64,000 bases of DNA from JACVRW01 sp963771715 (GTDB lineage: Bacteria > Actinomycetota > Thermoleophilia > Solirubrobacterales > Thermoleophilaceae), in contig CAVYUQ010000023.1 in assembly GCA_963771715.1 (NCBI GenBank), forward strand, positions 124,001-188,000. Reading direction: 5' to 3'. The position numbers and the translations under genes were made by a program. Below are positions 1-8,231 of the stretch, piece by piece. The notes under the pieces are model-generated. The model saw nothing but the letters and a program-made list of their open reading frames with translations. It was not told where the DNA came from and made no database searches. The first letter of the stretch is position 1; each line of letters starts with the position of its first letter.

Positions 1-293
1 CCCTCCACGCTCAGGTGCGGGAAGAGCGCGTAGTCCTGGAACACCATTCCGACGCGCCGCTTCTCGGGCGGCACGATCCGGCCGGGTCCGGCCACCACGT
101 CGTCGGAGACGACCACGCAGCCCGAGTCGGGCCGCTCGAAACCGGCGATCACCCGCAGCAGCGTGGTCTTGCCGCATCCCGACGGCCCCAGCACCGCCAT
201 CAGCTCGCCGCGCTCGATCTCGAGGTTGAGCTCGCGCACGGCCTGGACCGCGCCGAACGACTTCGACAGCCCGCGCACGCGCACGTGGCTCAC
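1..293 (-). CDS. fbpC: Fe(3+) ABC transporter ATPase (FbpC-like), partial
   Basis: Nucleotide-binding subunit expected to power ferric-iron import at the inner face of the membrane. The visible N-terminal ~97 residues start MSHVRVRGLSKSFGAV, then give a Walker A (GPSGCGKTT) and a Q-loop segment (VFQDYALFPHLSVE). The signature and Walker B motifs lie beyond the left edge. The GTG start at 293 overlaps the permease stop by 4 bases (GTGA), so it is the last visible cistron of the operon running down from 3118. Family members transport Fe3+, sulfate, thiosulfate or polyamines; the FbpA-type binding protein two genes upstream points to iron. Confidence 0.9.
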   Translation of the reverse strand, partial: MSHVRVRGLSKSFGAVQAVRELNLEIERGELMAVLGPSGCGKTTLLRVIAGFERPDSGCVVVSDDVVAGPGRIVPPEKRRVGMVFQDYALFPHLSVE

Positions 294-1894
294 GCCGGCA
301 CCGCCTCGGGCTCCTCGACCCACGCGCCCACGGCCGGAGAGGCCTCGACCTCGACGCCGCGGCCCGACAGCCTGATCATCAGCGCCACCGGCAGCAGCCC
401 CACGAGCACGATCAAGAGCGCCGGCAGCGCGGCCGTCTTGAAGAGCGACTCGGTCGTGGCCTGCCAGACGGCGATGGCGAGCGTGTCGCCGCCCAGCGGC
501 CGCAGCAGCAGCGTGGCGGGCAGCTCCTTCATCACCTCCACGAAGACCAGCAGGGCCGCCGTGACGAGGCCGGTGCGGAGCAGCGGCACGTGCACGCGCG
601 CGAGCACGTCGAGGCGGTCGGCCCCGAGCCCGCGCGCGGCGTCGTCGAGCTGGCGCGGTATGCGCATCAGGCTCGCCTCGATCGCGCCCCAGGCGAGGGC
701 GAGGAAGCGGACGACGTAGGCGTAGAAGAGTCCGATCACTGTGCCCGTGAGCAGTAGTCCCGTGCCGGCCACCCCGTCGATGCGCCGCTCGAGCCAGCCG
801 AGCGGCACGATCACCGCCACGGCGACGACGGAGCCCGGCAGGCCGTATCCGATCGTAGCGGTGCGCGCCGCCACCGCGGCGGTCCTGGAACGGCTCGCCC
901 GCACGCCGTAGGCGAGCAGGAGCGCCACCACCGGCACGAGGATCGCGCTCATCCCGGCGAGCAGCACGCTGTTGCGCGCCGCGGTGGCGAACTCCGGCGC
1001 AAGCAGCCCCTCGTTGATCGACTGAACCGACCACGCGCCGAGCTGCGCGAGCGGGGCGAGCACCACCAGCCCGACCAGCGCGAGCGGCAGGATCGCGGCC
1101 GCCAGGGCGGCCACGCCGCGCAGCCGCACCGGCGGCACCACGTCGCCGCGCGCGGCGAGCTGCGCGTGGCGAGCTCGCCCGCGCGCCAGGCGCTCGAGCA
1201 CGAGCAGCGTGAGCGTCACGGACACCAGCAGCATCGCGAACTGCATCGCGGCGTCGCGGTCGAAGGCGATGAACCAGACGCGGTAGATCACGTCGGTGAA
1301 GGTCCTCACGCCCAGCAGGTTCACGGTGCCGAAGTCGGCGAGCGCCTCCATCAGCGCGAGCGCCACGCCGCCGAGGATCGCCGGCCGCGCGAGCGGCAGG
1401 CCCACGCGCAGGATCGCCCGCGGGCGCGAGAGGCCCAGCCCGCGCGCCGCCTCGATCAGCGTGCGCGACTGGCTCAGGAAGGCGGCCCGGGCGAGCAGGT
1501 AGACGTACGGGTACAGCACCAGCGTGAACACGCAGACCGCACCGAGCGTGGAGCGGATGCCCGGCAGGTCGAGGCCGAGCGCGAAGAGCGTGAAGACGTA
1601 GCCCGGCATGGCGAGCGGCAGCACGAGCGCCCACTCGATCCAGCGCCGGCCGGGGAACTCGAAGAACGAGACGAGCGCGGCGAGGGCGGTGCCGAGCAGG
1701 AACGTGCCGGCGCCCACGCCCACCAGCAGGATGGCCGTGGCCTCCACGGCCTCCGGCACGAAGCCGGAGAACCGGGACAGCCCGCCGGGCGCGACGAGGA
1801 AGGAGAGCGGCAGGCCGATCAGCGGCCCGGCCACGAGCAGTGCGCAGAGGACCGTGCCGATGGCGAAGCCATCCGGGCGCCGCCTCAGTCCCAC
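290..1894 (-). CDS. fbpB: Fe(3+) ABC transporter fused permease (FbpB-like)
   Basis: Integral membrane channel of a ferric-iron importer. About 534 residues hold two successive permease halves, as in FbpB. Each half carries a cytoplasmic EAA-type loop that docks to the ATPase: EAARGLGLSRPRAIL in the first half and DDAARGLGADRLDVL in the second. Roughly a dozen hydrophobic segments are evident. I chose the GTG at 1894, which overlaps the last codons of the binding-protein gene; the open frame runs further upstream but is Arg/Gly-rich shadow sequence there. It overlaps the ATPase gene by 4 bases, so translation is probably coupled. Confidence 0.9.
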   Translation of the reverse strand: MGLRRRPDGFAIGTVLCALLVAGPLIGLPLSFLVAPGGLSRFSGFVPEAVEATAILLVGVGAGTFLLGTALAALVSFFEFPGRRWIEWALVLPLAMPGYVFTLFALGLDLPGIRSTLGAVCVFTLVLYPYVYLLARAAFLSQSRTLIEAARGLGLSRPRAILRVGLPLARPAILGGVALALMEALADFGTVNLLGVRTFTDVIYRVWFIAFDRDAAMQFAMLLVSVTLTLLVLERLARGRARHAQLAARGDVVPPVRLRGVAALAAAILPLALVGLVVLAPLAQLGAWSVQSINEGLLAPEFATAARNSVLLAGMSAILVPVVALLLAYGVRASRSRTAAVAARTATIGYGLPGSVVAVAVIVPLGWLERRIDGVAGTGLLLTGTVIGLFYAYVVRFLALAWGAIEASLMRIPRQLDDAARGLGADRLDVLARVHVPLLRTGLVTAALLVFVEVMKELPATLLLRPLGGDTLAIAVWQATTESLFKTAALPALLIVLVGLLPVALMIRLSGRGVEVEASPAVGAWVEEPEAVPA

Positions 1895-2901
1895 CCGACC
1901 TCGTCCATCAGGTTGAGCGCCTCGTCGAGGTGCGCGCCCGCGCCTTCCACGTCGATCGGGTCGCGCTTGAAGTCGCCGAACTTGGCGATCTGGGGCGACG
2001 GCCGCGCGCCCTCCACCACCGGGAACTCGTGGTTGTTCTGAGCGAACACCTCCTGCTGGCGCGGCTCGAGCAGGAACTCGATCAGCCTGCGCGCCGTGTC
2101 CTTCTGGTCCGAGCCGCGCACCACGCCCAGCCCGGACAGGTTCACGTGCGTGCCCCTGCCCTGCTGGTCGGCCCACTCGAGCGTGACCGGGAAGTCCGGG
2201 TCCTCCTCGAGCTCACGGCCGAGGTAGTAGGAGTTCGTGAGGCCCACGTCGCAGTCGCCGTCCGCGATCGCGTTCAGCACGTCGGTGTCCGAGCCGAGGA
2301 TGTCGGGGTCGTTCGCCATCCAGCGCCGCAGCATGCGCTCGGTGGCGGCGTGGCCGTCCTTCGCGAGCCGGTCGGCCACGAACGAGACGTTGTACTCGCT
2401 CGTCCCCGAGCGCAGGCAGAGGCGGCCCTTCCAGCGCGGGTCGCCGAGGCCCTCGTAGGTGGTCACCTCGCCGGCCTTCACGCGCTCCGTCGAGCGCATG
2501 ATCGTCCGCGCCCTGAGCGTGAGGCCGTACCAGGTGCCGTCGGGGTCGCTCACCGCGGGCGCGGCGTCCCCGATCTCGACGGGCTCCAGCAGTCCCGCCT
2601 CCTTGGCGCGCCAGAGGTTCGCGGCGTCGACGGTGATCAGGACGTCCGCGGGCGTGTCCTTGCCCTCGGCTTTCAGCCGCTCGTACAGCTCCGACGCCGA
2701 GCCTCCGCGCAGGCGCAGGTCCTCGCCGGTCTCCTTGGCGAAGCGCTCGAAGGGCTCCTCCTCGCCGTAGTGCGAGCGCGCCGAGTAGATCACCAGCTCG
2801 TCGGAGGAGGTGCCGGAGGTGGCCACGATCACGCCGGCGAACCCCACCACCACGAGCGTGGCGGAGCCGATCAACAGCGCGAGCAGCCTGCGGCGGGACA
2901 T
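1885..2901 (-). CDS. fbpA: Fe(3+)-binding periplasmic-type protein (FbpA-like)
   Basis: Captures ferric iron outside the membrane and hands it to the permease. The 338 residues begin with MSRRRLLALLIGS and one hydrophobic segment that could be a signal peptide or anchor; no lipobox cysteine is visible. The mature part (ELVIYSARS, GGSASELYERL, ADVLITVDAANLWRAKEAG) is typical of the FbpA/AfuA class. A tyrosine pair at about residues 225-226 (TNSYYLGRE) matches the ferric-iron ligands of that class. It is followed without a gap by the permease gene and preceded by a 3-base gap after a small lipoprotein gene. Confidence 0.92.
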   Translation of the reverse strand: MSRRRLLALLIGSATLVVVGFAGVIVATSGTSSDELVIYSARSHYGEEEPFERFAKETGEDLRLRGGSASELYERLKAEGKDTPADVLITVDAANLWRAKEAGLLEPVEIGDAAPAVSDPDGTWYGLTLRARTIMRSTERVKAGEVTTYEGLGDPRWKGRLCLRSGTSEYNVSFVADRLAKDGHAATERMLRRWMANDPDILGSDTDVLNAIADGDCDVGLTNSYYLGRELEEDPDFPVTLEWADQQGRGTHVNLSGLGVVRGSDQKDTARRLIEFLLEPRQQEVFAQNNHEFPVVEGARPSPQIAKFGDFKRDPIDVEGAGAHLDEALNLMDEVGWD

Positions 2902-2904
2902 CGG

Positions 2905-3118
2905 CTACGGGGTTGTCTCGGTGGGCGTCGTCTCGGCCAGCGGTGGCGCTGGTCGTCGTGCCCGGTCTCAGGCCGGTGGCGGCCGTCTCGGTGCCGGTCC
3001 CGTCCTCGAACTGGACATCGCCCTCGCGGTCCTCGCCACACGCCGCCACGCCAATGGCAGCGCCGATTCCGAGGGCAGCCGCGACCGCGAGCGTGGCCAT
3101 CTTTCTCAACATTGGCAT
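2905..3118 (-). CDS. Small Thr-rich lipoprotein, first gene of the iron operon (frame break near 2938)
   Basis: A short exported lipoprotein. It reads MPMLRKMATL, then a hydrophobic stretch ending in the lipobox-like VAACGE, then an acidic and Thr-rich tail. As given, the frame runs on into fbpA. Removing one base near 2938 gives a natural end, ETTPTETTP followed by TAG at 2905-2907, three bases before the fbpA start. Total length is then about 71 residues. Function unknown: it could be an accessory anchor for the iron-binding protein, which lacks its own lipobox. The ATG at 3118 lies 6 bases after a TAGGCT hexamer and inside an iron box, so the operon is probably leaderless and iron-repressed. 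Confidence 0.65.
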
Positions 3119-3136
3119 TAGGGTAGCCTAACTCCG
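3118..3136. promoter_or_regulatory. DtxR/IdeR-type iron box
   Basis: The plus-strand sequence TTAGGGTAGCCTAACTCCG matches 14 of 19 positions of the actinobacterial iron box TTAGGTTAGCCTAACCTAA as I recall it, including a 9-base core run. It overlaps the predicted -10 and start codon of the minus-strand lipoprotein-fbpABC operon, so a bound iron repressor would block transcription directly. sufB starts about 50 bases away on the other strand and could share the control. Recognised by eye only. Confidence 0.75.
3125..3130 (-). promoter_or_regulatory. -10 hexamer TAGGCT, leaderless iron operon
   Basis: TAGGCT on the minus strand ends 6 bases before the ATG at 3118, predicting that transcription starts at the start codon. 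It is wholly contained in the iron box. No clear -35 element was identified. Confidence 0.55.
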
Positions 3137-3183
3137 ACCTGTGGAGTCTGGAAAGCTGCCCGGCGCGCTATCCTCGGGGACGT

Positions 3184-4583
3184 ATGGCAGCCACTGACAA
3201 GACACGCGTCCAGAAGCCCAGCCCATCAAGGAGGACGAGCAGGGACAGCTCGTCGCTAAGAAGGGGATCTCCCGCGAGGTGATCGCCGAGCTCTCCAAGA
3301 TCAAGGGCGAGCCGGAATGGATGCGCGAGAAGCGGATCAAGTCCTACGAGATCTTCGAGCGCAAGCCGATCCCGACCTGGGGCGTGGACCTCTCGGACCT
3401 CGACCTCTCCGAGCTCGTGCTCTACTCGCCGCCCGAGGCGGGGCGCTACGACAGCTGGGACGACGTTCCGCAGGAGCAGAAGGACACGTTCGAGAAGCTC
3501 GGCATCCCCCAGGCCGAGCGCGAGCACCTCGCCGGCGTCGTGGGCGTGTGGCGCCAGGAGCCCTTCTACGAGGGGCTCAAGCAGGAGTACGCGGACCAGG
3601 GAATCATCTTCTGCGCCATGGACACGGCCGTCACCGAGCACGAGGACATCGTGCGCGAGTACTTCATGAACAAGTGCGTGCCGCCGCAGGACAACAAGTT
3701 CTCGGCGCTGCACGGCGCGGTCTGGTCAGGCGGCTCGTTCCTGTACGTCCCGAAGGACGTGAAGGTCGACCTTCCGCTCCAGGCCTACTTCCGCATGGAG
3801 GGCGCCAACGAGGGCACCTTCGAGCACACGCTGATCATCGCCGACGAGGGCTCCGAGGTGAACTACATCGAGGGGTGCACTGCACAGACGTACAGCGTCA
3901 ATTCAATGCACTCAGCGGTGGTGGAGATCTTCGTCAAGGAGGGCGCGAAGGCCCGCTACACGACCGTGCAGAACTGGTCGAAGGACGTGTTCAACCTGAA
4001 CACGAAGCGGGCGATCGTCGAGGCCCACGGGACGGTCGAGTGGGTCGGCGGCTCCATGGGCGCCAAGAAGGTCATGCTCTACCCCGGCTCGTTCCTCATG
4101 GGCGAGGGCGCGCGCGCCGACCACCTCAACGTGGGCGTGGCGTCCGGCGACGTCTGGAAGGACACCGGCGCGAAGGTCGTGCACCTGGCGCCCAACACCA
4201 CCTCCAACATCCTCGCCAAGTCGATCTCCAAGGACGGCGGGATCATGGGCTACCGCGGCCTCGTCCGCATGGGCCACAACTCGCAGGGCTCCAAGGCCCA
4301 CGTGCAGTGCGACGGCCTGATGATGGACGACCGCTCACGCTCCGACACCTGGCCCGACATCCAGATCCAGAACCCGCACGTGACCGTGGCCCACGAGGCC
4401 GTGGTCGGCAAGATCTCCGACGAGCAGCTCTTCTACCTCCAGTCGCGCGGCCTCACCGAGGAAGAGGCGGCCGCGATGATCGTGAACGGCTTCATCGAGC
4501 CGGTCACGAAGGAGCTGCCGATGGAGTACGCCGTCGAGCTGAACCGCCTGATCCAGCTCGAAATGGTCGACTCGATCGGCTGA
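3184..4583 (+). CDS. sufB: Fe-S cluster assembly scaffold SufB (frame break near 3208)
   Basis: Scaffold component of the SUF iron-sulfur cluster machinery. The long frame from 3279 to the stop is a full SufB core (KIKGEPEWMREKRIKSYEIF, YIEGCTAQTYS, QGSKAHVQCDGLMM, ENLF-like C-terminal sequence). The usual N-terminus (PIKEDEQGQLVAKKGISREV) lies upstream of the GTG at 3279. It joins to an ATG at 3184 (MAATDKTRV) only if one base is missing near 3208. Reframed length is about 467 residues, normal for SufB. No sufC, sufD or sufS follows, which is unusual. A SufT-like gene lies at 15106-15408. A TATCCT hexamer sits 9 bases before the ATG. Confidence 0.93.
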
Positions 4584-4623
4584 CCCGCCTGCGGAGCATC
4601 GCCAGACCGCGTCATCGGGCCTC

Positions 4624-4640
4624 GCCTTGCTCAGCAAGGC
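4624..4640 (+). terminator. Hairpin downstream of sufB
   Basis: GCCTTGC, loop TCA, GCAAGGC: a perfect 7-bp stem in the 156-base gap after sufB. There is no T-run, so it is at best a weak or Rho-assisted terminator. I see nothing else recognisable in 4584-4739. Confidence 0.35.
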
Positions 4641-4739
4641 TTCGGCCCTGCTTCCTTGGCTGGCGGGCTCCTCGCCGAGCTCAGTGCGATCGAACGCATC
4701 GGCTAGCACGCCGCGCACGGCTCAACCCCGTCGGCCTCC

Positions 4740-5456
4740 GTGCCGATGCCCAGTGGGATGAACGTGAACGACCTCGTGCTCGTGCAGGGGATGCGCGACA
4801 CGAAGCTCGCGCTCGCGCGCTGGAACGACGCGCCGGGCACCGTGCTGCGGCCGTGGCTCGGCCTCAGCGCGCTGATCTCCGTGACGCTGCTGTTCGCGGT
4901 CTACGTGGTCGCCAAGCTGACGCCGGAGGACCTCACGGTCTACGAGATCGCCGGCGTCACGCGCGATGCGAACTTCGGCGACTACGGGCACGTGCTGTTC
5001 CGGAACTCGCTCGTCCTCGCGCTCCACGCGCTTGCGTGCGTGGCGGGGTTCATGGCCGGCAGCGCGTTGCCGCTGTCGGCGTCGCACCGCAGCGGGCTGT
5101 CGAGGTGGGTGCACGAGAAGGCCGGGCCGCTCGCGATCGGCTTCGTGGTCTGCGCCACGCTCTTCTCGCTCGGCACGCAGGCGTTCGTGATCGGCGGCAC
5201 GGCGGCCTCGATGGCCACCCAGCTGCACACGAGCCCGGGAATCCTGCTGCTCGCGCTCACGCCGCACGCGCTGCCCGAGCTGATCGCGCTGTTCCTGCCG
5301 CTCGCGGCATGGATGATCGCGAGCAGGCGAGACGACTGGCACGAGCTGCTCGCGGCCACGGTCGTGACGGTGGCGATCGCGGTGCCTGTGCTGCTGGCCG
5401 CTGCGGCGGTGGAGACCTGGGTCTCGCCGCGCCTCCTGCTCGCGATCGGGTCCTGA
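4740..5456 (+). CDS. SpoIIM-like (stage II sporulation protein M family) membrane protein
   Basis: Integral membrane protein of about 238 residues with several hydrophobic segments. The conserved centre (TPHALPELIALFLPLAAW) resembles the PHG-x-x-E core of the SpoIIM/DUF95 family. In Bacillus SpoIIM takes part in septal peptidoglycan remodelling during engulfment. In non-sporulating actinobacteria the role is unknown, so no sporulation is implied. The start is uncertain: GTG at 4740, or ATG at 4746 or 4758 (MNVNDLVLVQGM). It stands alone between sufB and a strong convergent hairpin. Confidence 0.7.
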   Translation: MPMPSGMNVNDLVLVQGMRDTKLALARWNDAPGTVLRPWLGLSALISVTLLFAVYVVAKLTPEDLTVYEIAGVTRDANFGDYGHVLFRNSLVLALHALACVAGFMAGSALPLSASHRSGLSRWVHEKAGPLAIGFVVCATLFSLGTQAFVIGGTAASMATQLHTSPGILLLALTPHALPELIALFLPLAAWMIASRRDDWHELLAATVVTVAIAVPVLLAAAAVETWVSPRLLLAIGS

Positions 5457-5464
5457 AAGCAAAC

Positions 5465-5486
5465 GGGGCGGCCCGAAGGCCGCCCC
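5465..5486. terminator. Bidirectional hairpin between convergent genes
   Basis: GGGGCGGCC, loop CGAA, GGCCGCCCC: a perfect 9-bp GC stem with a tetraloop. It lies between the ends of the SpoIIM-like gene (plus) and the secreted-protein gene (minus). It has no T-tract but is well placed to end both transcripts. Confidence 0.6.
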
Positions 5487-5511
5487 GAGTGCATACGCAA
5501 CTAGGCGCTGA

Positions 5512-6326
5512 CTAGCACCTCGACTGCTTCGTCGCGGTGAACGTCCGCGCGGGCTCGGTCGACGTGGCTTCCGTCGTGAACTTCGCGCGCACCGTGCGCT
5601 TGCTGCCCTTGCATCCGACCTTGTCGTAGAAGCCGTGGCGCTTGCCAGTTGAACCGCTTCGACGAGGCGGAAGATGCTGCTGTCCGAGCGACGGATGGAG
5701 TTGTCGATCTGCGGGAGCCCAGGGTGCTTCAGCTCCGGCGGAACGGTGAACACCAGGTCGCTCGCGGGCTTGCCGGCGATCGTCCTCTTCACGAACTTCG
5801 CGTTGATCGCCGTGCCGATCGGGAGCAGGCACCCGATCTGATTCGACTCGAAGCTCGGAGGCGGCGGCGCTCCGTTGCTGTCGAGGCGCAGCGTCATGCC
5901 GTCGCCGTCGTTGTACAGCCGTAGCTGCAGGTTGCAGGGGCTGCTGCTCGACAGCGAGCGGTCGGTGTTCGACCCGGCCGCGTTCTTCACGAGGCCCCGC
6001 CCGACGAGCGCCTTGTTGCACCTGCTCGGCACGCCGCTCTGATCGTCGAGGTCGGTGAAGGCGCACTTCGGGAACCGCTTCGGGTTGGTCACGAGGCCCT
6101 CGGCCCCGATCGCGTACTTCTCGATCACCGTTCCGCGCATGCTCGGGTCGGTGTCCGTGACGCTGAAGCCGAACTTGAAACCGGTCGGGATCGGGTTCGT
6201 GGGCGTGCCCTTGCCCCGCACCGTCGTCGAAGCGCTGGTGACCTTGTAGACGTTGACCGCCATGGCCACGCTGGCCACGACGAGTACGAGGGCGACCGCC
6301 AGCCCGGCGATCAAAAGCTTTCGCAT
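5512..6326 (-). CDS. Secreted protein of unknown function (frame break near 5650)
   Basis: Not recognised. It begins MRKLLIAGLAVALVLVVASV, a classic signal peptide ending near AMA. The mature part repeats short Thr/Gly/Pro motifs and carries several cysteines (KCAFTD, SRCNKA, PCNLQL, IGCLLP, VGCKGS, QSRC), suggesting disulfides outside the cell. The C-terminal ~40 residues (TGKRHGFYDKVGCKGSKRTV onward) sit in another frame and join if one base is missing near 5650, giving about 271 residues. An AGGAGG stands very close to the ATG. It converges with the SpoIIM-like gene across a hairpin and has no informative neighbour. Confidence 0.7.
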
Positions 6327-6463
6327 TCCTCCTCCTAGAGGGTGAAACTTTTACGGGGGCTACTACAGGGCCCCGCCGAGAGCACCGGCGAGCCAGGCGA
6401 GAGGGGGGCCGATCCCACCCTACAACAGGAGCGGGGGCCGGATGTTGCGGCATTCTGTTGTTC

Positions 6464-7285
6464 GTGCGTCCCCCCGCCGAAGCCGAGCTGTACGCGCCGG
6501 AGTTCCCGGAGGGCCTCGAGTGGCTGAACGTGGCCTTCCTGCGCATGAACACCGAAGTCGGACGCAGCGCGCCCGGCCGAGCCGGGCGCTCGCGCAAGGC
6601 GGGTCGAGGCGCCGTGCTCGTGGAGTTCTGGGACTTCGCGCGCATCAACTCGCTGCGCACGCTCCCCTACCTGAAGGAGTGGCACGCGCGCTACCGCGAC
6701 GCCGGCCTGCGCGTGATCGGCGTGCACACGCCGGGGTACTCGTTCGGGCGCGACCGCGACACCGTCGCGCGCGCCGTCGAGCGGCTCGAGATCGAGTACC
6801 CGGTGCTGCTCGATCCCGACTACGAGACCTGGCGCAAGTACGGGAACAGGGGCTGGCCGGGGCGCTACCTGTTCGACCGCACCGGCAAGCTGGCGCACAT
6901 CCACTACGGCGAGGGCGAGTACGAGGACACCGAGCGCGCCATCGGTGAGTGCGTGGGCGTGGACGTGGAGCCGATGGCGCCCGTGCGCCCCGAGGACGCG
7001 CCCGGGGTCATGCTGGAGCCGCAGACCGCGGACATCGCGCTTCCGGCCGACCGCGACCGGCTCGAGCTGGTGCGCGACTGGACGGAGGGCGACGACTGGA
7101 TCGCCGCGGCGGACGCCGGAGCCGCGGCCCACTTCGAGTACAGCGCCGGCGGCGCCTACGCGGCCCTGTCCGGGGCGGGCGTCGAGCCCGGGCTCTACGA
7201 GGTGGAGGGAACGGTCGAGGCGGAGTCGCCGGGACTCCGCCTGCACGGCGTCCAGTTCACGCCCGTGCCGCCAGCGCCGTCCTGA
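6464..7285 (+). CDS. Thioredoxin-fold (TlpA/DipZ C-terminal-like) protein lacking redox cysteines
   Basis: The N-terminal ~165 residues align by eye with the redoxin domain found at the C-terminus of DipZ-type proteins (VEFWDF, LRTLPYLKEW, VIGVHTPGYSFGRD, YLFDRTGKLAHIHYGEG). Where DipZ has FWTYxCINCLRTLPY, this protein has FWDFARINSLRTLPY: both catalytic cysteines are replaced, by Arg60 and Ser63. Thiol-disulfide chemistry in the usual way is therefore unlikely. The last ~100 residues resemble the beta-rich tail of that family. No signal peptide is evident. Start GTG 6464 (TTG 6458 possible). Its end overlaps convergent ispH by 29 bases. Confidence 0.75.
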   Translation: MRPPAEAELYAPEFPEGLEWLNVAFLRMNTEVGRSAPGRAGRSRKAGRGAVLVEFWDFARINSLRTLPYLKEWHARYRDAGLRVIGVHTPGYSFGRDRDTVARAVERLEIEYPVLLDPDYETWRKYGNRGWPGRYLFDRTGKLAHIHYGEGEYEDTERAIGECVGVDVEPMAPVRPEDAPGVMLEPQTADIALPADRDRLELVRDWTEGDDWIAAADAGAAAHFEYSAGGAYAALSGAGVEPGLYEVEGTVEAESPGLRLHGVQFTPVPPAPS

Positions 7286-8213
7286 TGTCCTTCGGGAGCA
7301 TGAATCGGACGTCCTCCTGGACGACCTCGAACTCCGAGACGTCCGTGGTGCCGCGCTCGCGGAAGAAGGCGACCAGGCGCTGCACGAGCTCCTCGGGCGC
7401 GCTCGCGCCCGACGAGATGCCGACGATGCGCTTGCCCTCCAGCCACTCCTCCTGCACCTGGGTCTCGTTGTCGATCAGGTGCGACTCGGCGCCGTGGTCG
7501 CGCGCGACCTCCACGAGCCGGTTCGAGTTCGACGAGTTGCGCGAGCCGATCACGAGCACGAGATCGCACTCGCGCGCCATCTGGCGCACGGCCAGCTGGC
7601 GGTTCGTGGTGGCGTAACAGATGTCGTCGGACTTGGGCCCCGTGATGTTGGGGAAGCGCTCGCGCAGCCGGCGGATGATGCGGTCGGTCTCGTCCACGCT
7701 GAGCGTGGTCTGCGTGAGGAAGGCCACGCGGTCGGGGTCGTCGAGCTCGAGGTTGTCCACGTCCTCCTCGGTCTCCACGAGCACGAAGTGGTCGGGCGCC
7801 TCGCCCATCGTCCCCTCGACCTCCTCGTGGCCCTCGTGGCCGATCAGGACGATCGTGTAGCCCTCGGCGGCGAACTTCTTGGCCTCCACGTGCACCTTGG
7901 TCACGAGCGGGCAGGTCGCGTCGATGGTTGTCAGGCGGCGCGACTCCGCGTTCGCGTGCACCGCTGGGGAGACGCCATGGGCCGAGAACACCACGGTCTC
8001 GCCCTCCGGCACCTCGGTCTCCTCCTCCACGAACACGGCGCCGCGCTCGCGCAGCTGCTCGACCACGTGCTTGTTGTGCACGATCTCCTTGCGCACGTAC
8101 ACCGGCGGCCCGTAGAGCTCGAGCGCGCGCTCGACCGTCTGGACCGCGCGGTCCACGCCGGCGCAGTAGCCGCGCGGCGCGGCGAGCAGCAGCTTTTCAG
8201 GGGCAGCGGCCAT
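7257..8213 (-). CDS. ispH: 4-hydroxy-3-methylbut-2-enyl diphosphate reductase (IspH)
   Basis: Last enzyme of the MEP isoprenoid pathway: reduces HMBPP to IPP and DMAPP using a [4Fe-4S] cluster. The three cluster cysteines are visible at Cys17 (RGYCAGVDRA), Cys101 (DATCPLVTK) and Cys199 (DDICYATTNRQ), together with the HNKHVVEQL and SRNSSNSNRL segments. 318 residues is normal for the family. The ATG at 8213 lies 8 bases after a TAGCCT hexamer without a ribosome-binding site, so the message may be leaderless. The M28 peptidase gene ends 18 bases upstream on the same strand. Confidence 0.97.
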   Translation of the reverse strand: MAAAPEKLLLAAPRGYCAGVDRAVQTVERALELYGPPVYVRKEIVHNKHVVEQLRERGAVFVEEETEVPEGETVVFSAHGVSPAVHANAESRRLTTIDATCPLVTKVHVEAKKFAAEGYTIVLIGHEGHEEVEGTMGEAPDHFVLVETEEDVDNLELDDPDRVAFLTQTTLSVDETDRIIRRLRERFPNITGPKSDDICYATTNRQLAVRQMARECDLVLVIGSRNSSNSNRLVEVARDHGAESHLIDNETQVQEEWLEGKRIVGISSGASAPEELVQRLVAFFRERGTTDVSEFEVVQEDVRFMLPKDIRTALAARA

Positions 8214-8221
8214 CGACGGGG

Positions 8222-8227
8222 AGGCTA
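8222..8227 (-). promoter_or_regulatory. -10 hexamer TAGCCT, probable leaderless ispH promoter
   Basis: TAGCCT on the minus strand lies 8 bases upstream of the ispH ATG, in the short gap after the peptidase gene. It suggests ispH has its own promoter despite the close upstream gene. Confidence 0.45.
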
Positions 8228-8231
8228 GCGA

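Noticed and set aside
1166..2041. Long plus-strand frames opposite the iron permease, and similar Arg/Ala/Gly/His-rich frames throughout
   Set aside because: They are antisense shadows produced by high GC: biased composition, no motifs, and they overlap genes with clear family signatures.
4740..5456. Evidence for sporulation from a SpoIIM-like gene
   Set aside because: SpoIIM/DUF95 proteins occur in many non-sporulating bacteria and no other sporulation gene is in the window.
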